Part shown: in pieces, positions 28,358 to 37,561 of the stretch
Position numbering within the stretch: the stretch's first letter is position 1
How the letters are laid out: each line of letters starts with the position of its first letter
Assembly (NCBI RefSeq): GCF_947495665.1
Contig: NZ_CANLZV010000001.1
Span: 434,001-498,000 of the forward strand
DNA length: 64,000 nucleotides
From: an uncultured Sunxiuqinia sp.
GTDB lineage: Bacteria > Bacteroidota > Bacteroidia > Bacteroidales > Prolixibacteraceae
Direction: 5' to 3'
Made by a program: the position numbers and the translations under genes
Notes under the pieces: model-generated
Seen by the model: the letters and a program-made list of their open reading frames with translations, nothing else
Databases searched by the model: none
Told to the model about the DNA's origin: nothing

Positions 28358-29083
28358 TTAAAATGTGATTTGCGCCAGGTAATCAAAGTGGTCTCCTTTG
28401 AAAATCTGTTTTACCCGAAGATTATTCTGTCTCGCTTTTTCTTTCAGCAAATCGGGATCTACATAAAGCCATGGGAATTTATGGCCTTTTTGGTTTTTAT
28501 ATTCTGTTTGAAACGTTAATTCTCCGTAATATTTTTCTGCAGCCAAGTCAATCAGGGCTGAACCGTCTTCATCGGTATACAAAAAAATGAGGTCGGAAGA
28601 ATCGATTAAAATCTGTCCTTGCGGGTGCAGCAAGCTTGCCAGTTTCTGGAAGAGTTCATCCAGGCGGCTTAAAGTTCCGGCAATACCGGTTCCATTCATT
28701 AGCAGAAGAATGGTGTCGAATTGTTGCTGTGGCAACTGAAAAAAGTCCTGGTGGATAACGTTCTTAATTCCCCGGTCATTCATAACCTTACAGCACAAAG
28801 CGGATTGCTCCAGGGCGGTTACTTCATGCCCTTTGTCTTGCAAATACAAGGCATGGCTTCCGCTGCAGGCACCCACATCTAAAATACGGCCATTGGCCAG
28901 TTGAAGGGCTTTTTGTTCCAAAGGCGGCATTTGCTTGAAACCACGAAAAAAGTAAGAGGGGAGCACCTCGTCGGGATCAAAATCTTCCGAATGAATAAGG
29001 ATCGGTGAATTGTCACGATGGTAGTGATAATTGAAAACACCCAGTGATATGGGGTCTTCATCAGAATAATTTAATGGAGCCAT
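28358..29083 (-). CDS. Class I SAM-dependent methyltransferase
   Basis: A 241-residue Rossmann-fold methyltransferase. Motif I is GRILDVGACSGSHALYL, the acidic strand-2 end is EVTALEQS, motif III-like is DTILLLMNGTGIAG, and DSSDL comes from the later strands. The substrate is unknown. It lies 11 nt upstream of the DUF4954 gene and 3 nt downstream of the small hypothetical gene, so the three are almost certainly one operon. Confidence 0.85.
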   Translation of the reverse strand: MAPLNYSDEDPISLGVFNYHYHRDNSPILIHSEDFDPDEVLPSYFFRGFKQMPPLEQKALQLANGRILDVGACSGSHALYLQDKGHEVTALEQSALCCKVMNDRGIKNVIHQDFFQLPQQQFDTILLLMNGTGIAGTLSRLDELFQKLASLLHPQGQILIDSSDLIFLYTDEDGSALIDLAAEKYYGELTFQTEYKNQKGHKFPWLYVDPDLLKEKARQNNLRVKQIFKGDHFDYLAQITF

Positions 29084-29086
29084 TGC

Positions 29087-29362
29087 TTATTTTAAAAGAG
29101 ATAATTCGGGCTCAAATTTAAAACAAGTTTCCTGTTTCTGCGAATAAATGTAGAAACCTTCAAATTGGCCTTCTCCAATAATAAAGATTTTTAAGTCGGG
29201 ATAGGCTTTGGAAACTTCCTTGACTTCGTCGAGGTTGATGTTTTCTTTCTGGAGCCATTGCGACGTGCTGAATTCTCCTAGTCGAAGCCGGATGCCCAAT
29301 GCATCAGCCTCTTTGAGACGTTCAAGCGATTCTTGATAGTTTATTTCTTTGAAATTGACCAT
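29087..29362 (-). CDS. Small conserved hypothetical protein
   Basis: A 91-residue soluble protein with alternating strands and helices (IFIIGEGQFEGFYIYSQ) and no signal or known motif. It starts the operon that includes the methyltransferase and DUF4954 genes; the next gene begins 3 nt after its stop. The tight spacing and typical codon use support it as real. I do not recognise a function. Confidence 0.65.
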   Translation of the reverse strand: MVNFKEINYQESLERLKEADALGIRLRLGEFSTSQWLQKENINLDEVKEVSKAYPDLKIFIIGEGQFEGFYIYSQKQETCFKFEPELSLLK

Positions 29363-29388
29363 CTTTTAGTTTTGGATGAGTTAATCAA

Positions 29389-29428
29389 TTTACGACATTT
29401 TCCTTTTTCGGGGGTAACATGTCGTAAA
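29389..29428. repeat. Inverted repeat upstream of DUF4954 operon
   Basis: TTTACGACAT and ATGTCGTAAA form perfect 10-bp arms 20 nt apart, 27 nt before the minus-strand start at 29362. It could be an operator or an attenuator. Confidence 0.5.
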
Positions 29429-29471
29429 CTTTTTATAAACAGAATGGAAAAGCATACGAATAAACATGAAA

Positions 29472-29495
29472 AACGCCGGAGATTCCGGCGCTTTT
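29472..29495 (-). terminator. Terminator of the OmpP1/FadL-type gene
   Basis: CGCCGGA, 3-nt loop, TCCGGCG, with T runs on both sides when read on either strand. It lies 26 nt after the minus-strand stop at 29521. Confidence 0.75.
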
Positions 29496-29520
29496 CATAT
29501 GCTGGTATATTAATTCTTTT

Positions 29521-30972
29521 TTAGAATCGGAAACCTACGGTCATAATTACCTGATCGTTGGTGATTTTAAATCGGCCTAAATCAGAGCCGCTGTAAATTT
29601 CCGCGTAATTTTTATCTAAGCCATGTTTGTAAGCCACATCCAGGAAGAAACCACCCTGACGGAAACCTAGACCTCCTGAAATTGTTGATGAGTTTGCATC
29701 AGAGGTATCCATGGTTGTCGACTGGTAATTGCTGCGGATTGGACTCGGATAGTACTCGTAACCTCCCCGTAAGCTAAATTCTTTGGATAAGCGGTATTCT
29801 GCACCAACGTGCAGGTTGCCCACTGCTTTGTAGGCTGCTTTGATTTCCTCATTCTCATCAAAGAAGTTGTAGCCATCACCACCATCGTCTAACTTGATGG
29901 TGGAAAAATCAACATATTCGTAGTCTACGCTGATGATAGCCGATTTTCCGATAACGTAAGCTGCACTGAAAATGGCTTTCATTGGGGTAGTTAAATCGTA
30001 GTCGTAATCACCCAAGGGGGAGAGGGCCGAATACTCGCCATCACCGAAGTTGACCGATGAATACATCGAATTATCGAAGCTGTCATGCATGCGGTAGAAG
30101 GTTGGCGTGTGGAAGGCCAGCCCTAAGCGCAAGGCATCAATCGGCTTGTAAATCGCACCAAGCTTAACATTGAATCCTGTTCCTGTAGTTCTCAGGAAGG
30201 TATTGAATGTATAGTCATTGAAGTCGATTCCGTTGTCCATAGATTCAAAAAGACTTGTATTTTCTTTGAATTCAACATTATGAATTCCGACAGTGGCTCC
30301 CAGGTAAAAACGGTGGTTGAAATTGGCTGCCATCGAAAGCAGGAATTCATCGATATGTCCTTTTTGGGAATAGGATTTACGCTGGTTTTGTCCGTAGCCT
30401 TCATTTTCAATAACATTGAAATACCCCAAATCATCTTCATGTAATAAATAGGTTTCCCAGGCCAGGTCTTCATAATAATCACTCCAGACATTGTTGTTGG
30501 CATTGGCCGTGAAATCATCAAGTAAGGACGAGTTGGCATTGCTGGCTTCCACCATGCGCTTCATATCGAAGTTATTCAGCCGGTTATAACCTACGCCAAA
30601 GCTAAATCCAACCACGGAGCCTCCCGCACTCTGATCATTTCCCCAATTGCTGATGTAGCCAACATTGGGCAGACCAATCGTGTATTTGGAGTCAGTCGTT
30701 GCTTGATTCAGGTAATTGGCTTCGACAGAAGTTTTTCCAAACGAAGGTGTGAAAACAAATTCGCTACTGCGGTAAACTCCCAAGCCCGCCGGGTTGATGC
30801 TGGCTGATGTAAAATCGCCCCCCAAGGCTCCAAAAGCATTTCCCATGGCAACTGAGCGAGCTGTTCCTTGAATGCGATAATCAGAATAACGTAAGCCATC
30901 AACCAGGTTTTGTCCTATTGCTGTTGTGCCGAATAAGAGCAATCCAGCAAGTATATATTGAATTTTTTTCAT
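29521..30972 (-). CDS. OmpP1/FadL-type outer-membrane transporter
   Basis: A 483-residue outer-membrane barrel with a signal peptide (about 1-20, TTAIGQ). The mature N-terminus has the pattern GTARSVAMGNAFGALGGD followed by SINPAGLGVYRSSEF, typical of the OmpP1/FadL family that imports hydrophobic compounds in a plug-and-barrel manner. It ends in aromatic FRF, as expected for barrel assembly. The ligand is unknown. It is a single gene with its own terminator. Confidence 0.82.
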   Translation of the reverse strand: MKKIQYILAGLLLFGTTAIGQNLVDGLRYSDYRIQGTARSVAMGNAFGALGGDFTSASINPAGLGVYRSSEFVFTPSFGKTSVEANYLNQATTDSKYTIGLPNVGYISNWGNDQSAGGSVVGFSFGVGYNRLNNFDMKRMVEASNANSSLLDDFTANANNNVWSDYYEDLAWETYLLHEDDLGYFNVIENEGYGQNQRKSYSQKGHIDEFLLSMAANFNHRFYLGATVGIHNVEFKENTSLFESMDNGIDFNDYTFNTFLRTTGTGFNVKLGAIYKPIDALRLGLAFHTPTFYRMHDSFDNSMYSSVNFGDGEYSALSPLGDYDYDLTTPMKAIFSAAYVIGKSAIISVDYEYVDFSTIKLDDGGDGYNFFDENEEIKAAYKAVGNLHVGAEYRLSKEFSLRGGYEYYPSPIRSNYQSTTMDTSDANSSTISGGLGFRQGGFFLDVAYKHGLDKNYAEIYSGSDLGRFKITNDQVIMTVGFRF

Positions 30973-31026
30973 AACTGAATAAAATTAGATAAACACTTCT
31001 AGTTATAATTTAATAAGTTCTTACTG

Positions 31027-32424
31027 TTAGCGTCTTCCACTACCACTTGAGCGTGATGATGAGCTGGAAGAACTGCTTCGGCTGCTGCCACTGCTACTTG
31101 AGCGTGAAGGGCTGCTGTAACTACTGCTACTGCGCGAAGGGCTGCTGTAGCTGCTATTGCTTCTGCTGCTACTTCTGCTCGGACTTGTTGCCCGGTAGCT
31201 TGACGTACTTGTACGGCTCGATCCTTTGCTGTAGGATGAACTCGAGCGATACGATTTTTGGGTATTGCTTGAGCTACTCTTAGGAGCCGTGTACGTCCTT
31301 CTCGAACTACTACTTGTGCTTGGCTTGCTGTAAGTCGAAGTCCGGGGTTTTACGTAATTGGTGCTGTTGTAGCTCGAGCGGGTAACCGTACGCTGCTTAC
31401 TGTAGCTCGGCGTGTATGTTCGCTGTTGCGTTGTTGTCGATCTTCTGACAGCATTGTTTGAAGAGCCTGTTGTTGAGACTCCTCTTCTACCAGAGGAACT
31501 TACCTCTCCTGATGTCGTTCTCCGTCTTTCAAGAACGGTTGCATTTTTTGTGCTACCTCCATCGGTGGTTCGTCTGCTAATGCTGTTTGCAGAAGATGAG
31601 GTTGATCTGCGAGTGACACCTACATCCTGTGTTGAGCTTCTTTTTAGACGCGAACTTCCATCGGATGAAAGCCGGGTTCCTGAAGAAGATCTGTCCGAAC
31701 GGGCAACATTGCTGTAGGATGACCGACGATGACCGTACTGATAATTGCTTGAATCGTAGCTGGGGTAATACGGGTAGTGCGGGTCTCCCCAGTAGCCTCC
31801 ATGACCGTGATGGTAGTGAGGCCATCCCCAGGAGTAATAAGGATCATACCAGCCGAATCCCCAAGAGAAATGAGGACCGTACCAGCCGCCACCCCATGGA
31901 CTGTAGTAGCCATAGTATCCACCGTAATAAAACGGATCGTAGTACCAAGGATCATAGAAAAATGGATCATAGTACCAGCTGTGGGCATAATAAGAACCAT
32001 AGAAAAATGGACGATGGAAACGGTAGATCCGGGATGTGAAATTCAGATCATCCGCATCGTAATAATTGTTGATGACATAGTCGATGTCTCCATCATTTTC
32101 ATACCTAGTGGTATCGGAGCCCATCAATTCCATGTTTTCCATGTCGTAAACCAGTCCGTCTTCGTATTGTGCATCATCCTCGAAAATGTAATTTTTCAGG
32201 ACTTTGGATCCGTCTTCATTTTCTTCCAGCTCGCTAACGATCTGTTGTCTTGAAACCACTTGGGCGTTGCGCTCATTGGTGGCCGGAGCTTCAACAATAG
32301 CGGGAGGCGGAACATCACCTGGTGTAAAGTAGATGTCATCGTACCTGTCGGTTACGTATGTCCCGGTGGTACATGCACCCAGTAAAAGTGCGAATGCCGA
32401 GAGAAGTGTAACTTTTGCTTTCAT
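31027..32424 (-). CDS. Low-complexity lipoprotein with Tyr/Gly/Trp centre and Ser/Arg tail
   Basis: A 465-residue lipoprotein (lipobox LLGAC, Cys18). Residues ~18-125 are acidic; ~130-215 are extremely rich in Tyr, Trp, Gly, Pro and His in short repeats such as YYDPFFYDPWYYDPF; from ~225 to the end it is Ser/Arg/Thr-rich with repeats like SSYSSPSRSS. No enzymatic motif is seen. It may be a surface or matrix-binding protein. A perfect AGGAGGT lies 7 nt before the ATG, which is rare here. It is divergent from proS. Confidence 0.75.
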   Translation of the reverse strand: MKAKVTLLSAFALLLGACTTGTYVTDRYDDIYFTPGDVPPPAIVEAPATNERNAQVVSRQQIVSELEENEDGSKVLKNYIFEDDAQYEDGLVYDMENMELMGSDTTRYENDGDIDYVINNYYDADDLNFTSRIYRFHRPFFYGSYYAHSWYYDPFFYDPWYYDPFYYGGYYGYYSPWGGGWYGPHFSWGFGWYDPYYSWGWPHYHHGHGGYWGDPHYPYYPSYDSSNYQYGHRRSSYSNVARSDRSSSGTRLSSDGSSRLKRSSTQDVGVTRRSTSSSANSISRRTTDGGSTKNATVLERRRTTSGEVSSSGRRGVSTTGSSNNAVRRSTTTQQRTYTPSYSKQRTVTRSSYNSTNYVKPRTSTYSKPSTSSSSRRTYTAPKSSSSNTQKSYRSSSSYSKGSSRTSTSSYRATSPSRSSSRSNSSYSSPSRSSSSYSSPSRSSSSGSSRSSSSSSSSRSSGSGRR

Positions 32425-32518
32425 AACTTGACCTCCTGTATCTTTAAAAATAAATTATTTACTTTGTAGCTTCAAAATTCAATACAAAAGAAGCAAATAC
32501 CATACCAAAACAAAAGAT

Positions 32519-33994
32519 ATGGCTAAAGAATTAACTTCAAGAAGTGAAAATTATTCTCAATGGTACAACGAATTGGTTGTAAAGGCCGATTTGGCTGAGA
32601 ATTCTGCGGTTCGCGGATGTATGGTTATTAAGCCTTATGGCTATGCCATCTGGGAGAAAATGCAAGCTGAATTGGACCGGATGTTTAAAGAAACGGGCCA
32701 TGTCAATGCGTATTTTCCGCTGTTCATTCCTAAATCGTTTTTTAGTAAGGAGGCTGATCATGTGGAAGGCTTCGCCAAAGAGTGTGCCGTAGTTACGCAT
32801 TACCGCTTAAAAAATGACCCCAATGGCAAGGGTGTGGTGGTGGACCCGGATGCGAAGCTGGAAGAAGAATTGATTGTTCGACCTACTTCAGAAACCATTA
32901 TTTGGAACACCTACAAAAACTGGATCCAGTCGTACCGCGATCTTCCAATTTTGTGTAACCAGTGGGCCAACGTGGTACGCTGGGAAATGCGCACCCGCTT
33001 GTTTTTGCGCACCGCTGAGTTTTTGTGGCAGGAAGGGCATACGGCTCATGCCACCAAAGAGGAAGCGTTGAAAGAAACAGAAACCATGGTGAATGTTTAT
33101 GCTGACTTTGCCGAGAAATTCATGGCTGTTCCGGTCATCAAGGGAGCTAAGTCGGAGAATGAACGTTTTGCCGGAGCCCTGGAAACATACACCATCGAAG
33201 CATTGATGCAGGATGGAAAAGCGCTGCAGTCGGGAACTTCACACTTTTTAGGTCAGAATTTCGCGAAAGCATTCGATGTGAAATTTGCCAATCGCGATGG
33301 GAAAGAAGATTATGTGTGGGCAACAAGCTGGGGAGTATCCACTCGTTTGATGGGTGCTCTGGTGATGGCTCACTCCGATGATAACGGCTTGGTGTTGCCT
33401 CCGAAGCTGGCTCCTTTCCAGGTAGTTATTGTTCCTATTTACCGCAAGGAAGAGCAATTGGCCGAAATTAACGATAAAGTGGATGAGGTTATTGCCAAAC
33501 TGAAAGCCAAAGGTATTTCGGTGAAGTATGACAACCTGGATACGAAAAAGCCCGGCTGGAAATTTGCCGAATATGAGTTGAAAGGGGTGCCTGTTCGCTT
33601 GGCTCTTGGGCCGCGCGACCTGGAAAATGGAACCGTTGAAGTAGCACGCCGCGATACGCTGACCAAAGAGGTTGTAAGCCTGGAAAACATCGATGAGTAT
33701 GTAGCCAGTTTGTTAGAGGATATTCAACAAAATATTTTCCAGAAAGCCCTGGATTATCGGGCTGCTCATACAACTCCGGTTGACACCTATGATGAGTTTA
33801 AAGAAGTGTTGACCACCAAAGGAGGATTTGTGCTGGCACACTGGGACGGAACTCCGGAAACAGAGCAAAAAATCAAGGAAGAAACCAAGGCGACGATTCG
33901 TTGCATTCCGTTTGATGGCGAAAAAGAAGAAGGAAAATGTATTTATACCGGAAAACCTTCTTCGCAACGGGTGTTGTTTGCCTTAGCGTATTAG
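32519..33994 (+). CDS. proS: Prolyl-tRNA synthetase (archaeal/eukaryotic type)
   Basis: A 491-residue class II synthetase charging tRNA-Pro. It lacks the bacterial insertion domain. Motif 2 region ([15 protein letters not shown], then [16 protein letters not shown]) and the anticodon-binding domain (about 285-400) are present, followed by the C-terminal extra domain ending in Tyr (VLFALAY), a mark of the short archaeal type. Many Bacteroidota use this type. It starts a plus-strand run of housekeeping genes. Confidence 0.95.
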   Translation: MAKELTSRSENYSQWYNELVVKADLAENSAVRGCMVIKPYGYAIWEKMQAELDRMFKETGHVNAYFPLFIPKSFFSKEADHVEGFAKECAVVTHYRLKNDPNGKGVVVDPDAKLEEELIVRPTSETIIWNTYKNWIQSYRDLPILCNQWANVVRWEMRTRLFLRTAEFLWQEGHTAHATKEEALKETETMVNVYADFAEKFMAVPVIKGAKSENERFAGALETYTIEALMQDGKALQSGTSHFLGQNFAKAFDVKFANRDGKEDYVWATSWGVSTRLMGALVMAHSDDNGLVLPPKLAPFQVVIVPIYRKEEQLAEINDKVDEVIAKLKAKGISVKYDNLDTKKPGWKFAEYELKGVPVRLALGPRDLENGTVEVARRDTLTKEVVSLENIDEYVASLLEDIQQNIFQKALDYRAAHTTPVDTYDEFKEVLTTKGGFVLAHWDGTPETEQKIKEETKATIRCIPFDGEKEEGKCIYTGKPSSQRVLFALAY

Positions 33995-34012
33995 ATTTTT
34001 CGTAAATCATGA

Positions 34013-34050
34013 TAAAAGAAAGCAGTCAGTTTTGGCTGCTTTTCTTATTT
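34013..34050 (+). terminator. Terminator after proS
   Basis: AAAGAAAGCAG and CTGCTTTTCTT form a stem with one bulge, then a T run; it ends about 20 nt before the next ATG. Confidence 0.6.
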
Positions 34051-34069
34051 TTAGAGAAAATCTAAAGCC

Positions 34070-34774
34070 ATGGCAAAATCGGAAGCAAGACCCAAACCCA
34101 AGGAAAATGACCAGAACTACGAACTGATTGTAGCCAAGTCGAATATTAAACAACTGGCGTATACAAACACGTTTAGTTCGTTCAATCTGTTGAAGGAAGC
34201 TTTGAAAGAGCTGGTTGAAGAGTTTCGCAAAGGGCTTGAGGGTAAAGTGCCGGCTGAAGTGTTGCCTGTTTTTATTGAAAAAGGACCTTTTGAGGCCGAG
34301 TTTCAGTTGGCTGGCGACTTGCTGGTGTTTAGCATGCACTCCAATGTTTTTGTGTTTAACCGCGAGCACCCGATCTGGAAGATTGATTACGTGAAGGACA
34401 ATCCGCTCAACTCCTATTGTGGAATCATTCACATCTATAATTTCTTGTCCGACTCGTTTAAATACAACCGGCTGCAGGATTTAGGCTACCTTATTGCGCG
34501 GATTTTCATTAACCAGGATAATCACTTTTTTGTTGAAGGGAAAAGACAATCTGGCGAGCTGGTGAAAGACTTTGGCAGCGATGTGGTGACCAAAGAGGTG
34601 TTGCGACAAATTTTGGAAACAGCCATTAAATATGCCGTTGATTTCGATTTGTTGGTTCCTCCCTATGATCAGGTGAAGATTGCTTCGGTGGAACAGATGA
34701 AAGATGAAATCAGCCATTCAAAAATAATAACCGGCAAACGTGTTGGTTTTAAGTTTAACTCAGATGATATTTAA
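34070..34774 (+). CDS. Conserved hypothetical protein
   Basis: A 234-residue cytoplasmic protein with no signal, no membrane segments and no motif I recognise. It is charged, with a central mixed region (FSMHSNVFVFNREHPIWKIDYV) and a helical C-terminal half. It ends 3 nt before pepT, so it is likely cotranscribed with pepT and tilS. I know similar unnamed proteins from Bacteroidota only by general appearance; no function can be given. Confidence 0.75.
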   Translation: MAKSEARPKPKENDQNYELIVAKSNIKQLAYTNTFSSFNLLKEALKELVEEFRKGLEGKVPAEVLPVFIEKGPFEAEFQLAGDLLVFSMHSNVFVFNREHPIWKIDYVKDNPLNSYCGIIHIYNFLSDSFKYNRLQDLGYLIARIFINQDNHFFVEGKRQSGELVKDFGSDVVTKEVLRQILETAIKYAVDFDLLVPPYDQVKIASVEQMKDEISHSKIITGKRVGFKFNSDDI

Positions 34775-34777
34775 GAT

Positions 34778-36007
34778 ATGGAAAAAGTAATTGATCGATT
34801 TATTCGGTATGCCAAAGAGTATACCACTTCAGATCCAAAAAGTAAAACCTTTCCCAGTACCGAGCGTCAGCATCATTTTGCCGACAAGCTGGTTGAGGAG
34901 CTGAAAGCTATCGGCATGCAAGAGGTGGAGAAAGACGCCAACGGTTATGTGATGGCCACCCTTCCGGCCAATACCGATCAGCCGTGTCCGGTGGTGGGCT
35001 TTGTGGCTCACATGGATACTAGCCCCGACTTTTCTGGCGAAAATGTCAATCCACAGGTGCGTAACTACGAAGGTGGCGACATTATTCTGAATGAGAAAGT
35101 GAAATTGTCTCCCGAACAGTTTCCGGACTTGCTGAACTATGTGGGACAGGAAATTATTACTACGGACGGAAGCACTTTGCTGGGAGCCGACGATAAAGCA
35201 GGCTTGGCCGAAATTATGACCGCCATGGATTATCTGATTCAAAATCCGGAGGTGAAGCATGGAAAAATCCGGGTATGTTTTACGCCAGACGAAGAAATTG
35301 GCAAAGGGGCCGATCATTTTAATGTGGAGCATTTTGGAGCGCAGTTTGCTTACACGCTGGATGGGGGTGAAATGGGCGAATTGGAATATGAAAATTTCAA
35401 TGCGGCCATGGCCACAGTTGTTGTTAACGGACGAAGCGTTCATCCGGGTGCTGCCAAAAATAAAATGATTAATGCCATTGTGCTGGGGAATGAGTTTTTG
35501 AGCATGTTGCCTGCCCAGGAGCGCCCGGAGCATACCGAAAAGAAAGAAGGATTTTTTCACTGTGTTGACTTTCAGGGAGGGGTGGACCGAACCAGCTTGA
35601 CCCTGATTATCCGCGATCATGACATGGCCTTGTTTGAGAAGCGGAAAACCTTGGTGACCAAAGCTTGCGAATACCTGAATGCGCAATATGGCGAAGGAAC
35701 AGTCGCTTTGGAAATGGTGGATCAGTATTACAACATGCGCGAAAAAGTAGAACCCGTAAAATATGTGGTTGACCTGGCGGAAGAAGCCATGCGTGAATTG
35801 GGAATTACACCATTGATCAAACCCATTCGCGGAGGAACCGATGGTGCCCGCTTATCGTACATGGGACTGCCTTGCCCCAATATTTTTGCCGGAGGCCATA
35901 ACTTCCACGGACCGTATGAATATGTGCCTACCAAATCGATGATTAAAGCCGTTGAGGTAATCATTCGGATTAGTGAAAAAGTGGTCAAGCTGGGCAATGC
36001 TTCCTGA
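34778..36007 (+). CDS. pepT: Peptidase T (tripeptide aminopeptidase, M20B)
   Basis: A 409-residue cytoplasmic zinc peptidase removing N-terminal residues from tripeptides. Metal ligands are visible in VAHMDTSPD, GADDKAG (bridging Asp), TPDEEIGKG (catalytic Glu and ligand), LDGGEMGE, and the late GGHNFHGPYEYVP. The insertion dimerisation domain lies between about 210 and 320. The length is that of E. coli PepT. Its last 11 bases overlap the start of tilS. Confidence 0.96.
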   Translation: MEKVIDRFIRYAKEYTTSDPKSKTFPSTERQHHFADKLVEELKAIGMQEVEKDANGYVMATLPANTDQPCPVVGFVAHMDTSPDFSGENVNPQVRNYEGGDIILNEKVKLSPEQFPDLLNYVGQEIITTDGSTLLGADDKAGLAEIMTAMDYLIQNPEVKHGKIRVCFTPDEEIGKGADHFNVEHFGAQFAYTLDGGEMGELEYENFNAAMATVVVNGRSVHPGAAKNKMINAIVLGNEFLSMLPAQERPEHTEKKEGFFHCVDFQGGVDRTSLTLIIRDHDMALFEKRKTLVTKACEYLNAQYGEGTVALEMVDQYYNMREKVEPVKYVVDLAEEAMRELGITPLIKPIRGGTDGARLSYMGLPCPNIFAGGHNFHGPYEYVPTKSMIKAVEVIIRISEKVVKLGNAS

Positions 36008-37328
36008 TTTGAAAAACTATATCGCCACGGAGCAGTTGTTGCTGCCAACCGACCGACTGGTGTTGGCCGTTAGCGGTGGGTGCGATTCCATGGTCATGCT
36101 TGATTTGTTTCGGCAAATGGAGCATGACTTTGTGGTGGCGCATTGCAATTTTAAGCTGCGCGGAGCGGAGTCGGATGGAGACGAAGTGTTTATGCGCGAT
36201 TACTGCGGGGAGCACGGGATCGAATTGTATGTAAAAACCTTTGAAACTAGGGAGTTCGCCTTGCAGGAGGGCATTTCCATTGAGATGGCTGCGCGCGAGC
36301 TGCGTTACCAGTGGTTTTACGAATTGCTGGATACGCTGAAATACGATTATGTGCTGACAGCTCACCATCAGGATGATTTGGTGGAAACCTTGCTGATTAA
36401 CCTGAGCCGGGGAACCGGGATACGGGGTTTATCGGGCATTCACCCCAAAAAAGAGCGACTGGTTCGTCCTCTGTTGTTTGCTTCGCGGGAACAAATCACC
36501 AGCTACGCGGCTGAACACCAATTGCCTTATCGTGAAGATTCGTCGAACCAAGAGTTTGTGCACCAGCGCAATTTGATCCGGCATAAAATTTTGCCTTTGT
36601 TTGAGGCAATCAACCCGGCATTTAAAGCCAATGCGGCCAAAACAGCGGCCATTTTGAAAGACACCGAACAGGTGTATCAGGCCAAAATTGAAGAAGAAAA
36701 GGCAGCCTTTATTTCCCGCGAGGGCAGCCAACAACTTTTTGATATTGCCTACCTGCAGCAATCGCCGTTTGCCGAAACACTGCTTTTTGAAACCTTGCAT
36801 CCGTTGGGCTTCAATGCCGGGCAAGTGCATGAAATTTGCCAGGCGTTTACCGCTGATGCCGGAAAAGTATTTTATTCGGAAACACACCGGCTGGTAAAAG
36901 ACCGGGAGGCGTTTATTCTGAGTCCGAAAACAACGGACGACTTATCGCGGTTCTACATTGAAGCCGATTGTCTGGAGATGGCCGAACCTTTTGCTTTGCA
37001 GTGTGAGAAGCTGGTGCGGGACGAGCATTTTCAGTTTTCGCGAAACCCGGCCGTAGCCGATCTGGATTTTGATCTGTTGGAGTTTCCACTGGTACTCAAG
37101 AAGTGGGAGCAGGGCGAGTATTTCCAGCCCTTGGGGATGAGCGGCTTTAAAAAGCTGAGTGACTTCTTTATTGATCAGAAGTTTTCCATTCCGGAGAAGG
37201 AGAACTGCTGGATTTTGTCCAGCGCCGGCAAGGTGGCTTGGATTATGGGGCACCGAATCGATAATCGCTTCAAGATTACCAAAGATACCCGGCATGTCTT
37301 TCGCATACGAATGACTTCAAAAGCATAA
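35997..37328 (+). CDS. tilS: tRNA(Ile)-lysidine synthetase
   Basis: A 443-residue enzyme that converts C34 of the CAU-anticodon tRNA-Ile to lysidine, essential for AUA decoding. The PP-loop SGGCDSMVML is at about residue 25. The block LTAHHQDDLVETLLINLSRGTGIRGL is typical, and the C-terminal substrate-binding domain with WIMGHRIDNRFKI closes it. I chose ATG 35997, which overlaps the pepT stop; a longer frame from 35973 exists but begins inside pepT. A terminator follows. Confidence 0.95.
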   Translation: MLPDLKNYIATEQLLLPTDRLVLAVSGGCDSMVMLDLFRQMEHDFVVAHCNFKLRGAESDGDEVFMRDYCGEHGIELYVKTFETREFALQEGISIEMAARELRYQWFYELLDTLKYDYVLTAHHQDDLVETLLINLSRGTGIRGLSGIHPKKERLVRPLLFASREQITSYAAEHQLPYREDSSNQEFVHQRNLIRHKILPLFEAINPAFKANAAKTAAILKDTEQVYQAKIEEEKAAFISREGSQQLFDIAYLQQSPFAETLLFETLHPLGFNAGQVHEICQAFTADAGKVFYSETHRLVKDREAFILSPKTTDDLSRFYIEADCLEMAEPFALQCEKLVRDEHFQFSRNPAVADLDFDLLEFPLVLKKWEQGEYFQPLGMSGFKKLSDFFIDQKFSIPEKENCWILSSAGKVAWIMGHRIDNRFKITKDTRHVFRIRMTSKA

Positions 37329-37334
37329 GCAACC

Positions 37335-37368
37335 AAGCGCAAAATCATCTGTTTTTGCGCTTTTTTCT
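37335..37368 (+). terminator. Terminator after tilS
   Basis: AAGCGCAAAA, 8-nt loop, TTTTGCGCTT, then a T-rich run; starts 7 nt after the stop. Confidence 0.82.
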
Positions 37369-37561
37369 TTTCTACAAGCCGATGTCAACCCCAAAATCCC
37401 AACATCTAGGGATTGTGACAGCCAGCCTCAGCAAGTACTTTCGCAGTGTTAATCTAAAACGATCAGGACGAGATGTTAACGGAGCTTGCCGGGAAGGAGT
37501 AATCCTGAGTGATTGGCGCAGCGTCGTTTTAGTTTTATCGCAAAGAATTCAAACACTTATC

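Noticed and set aside
34829-35686. 285-codon minus-strand reading frame
   Set aside because: Antisense to pepT, with no motif and biased composition.
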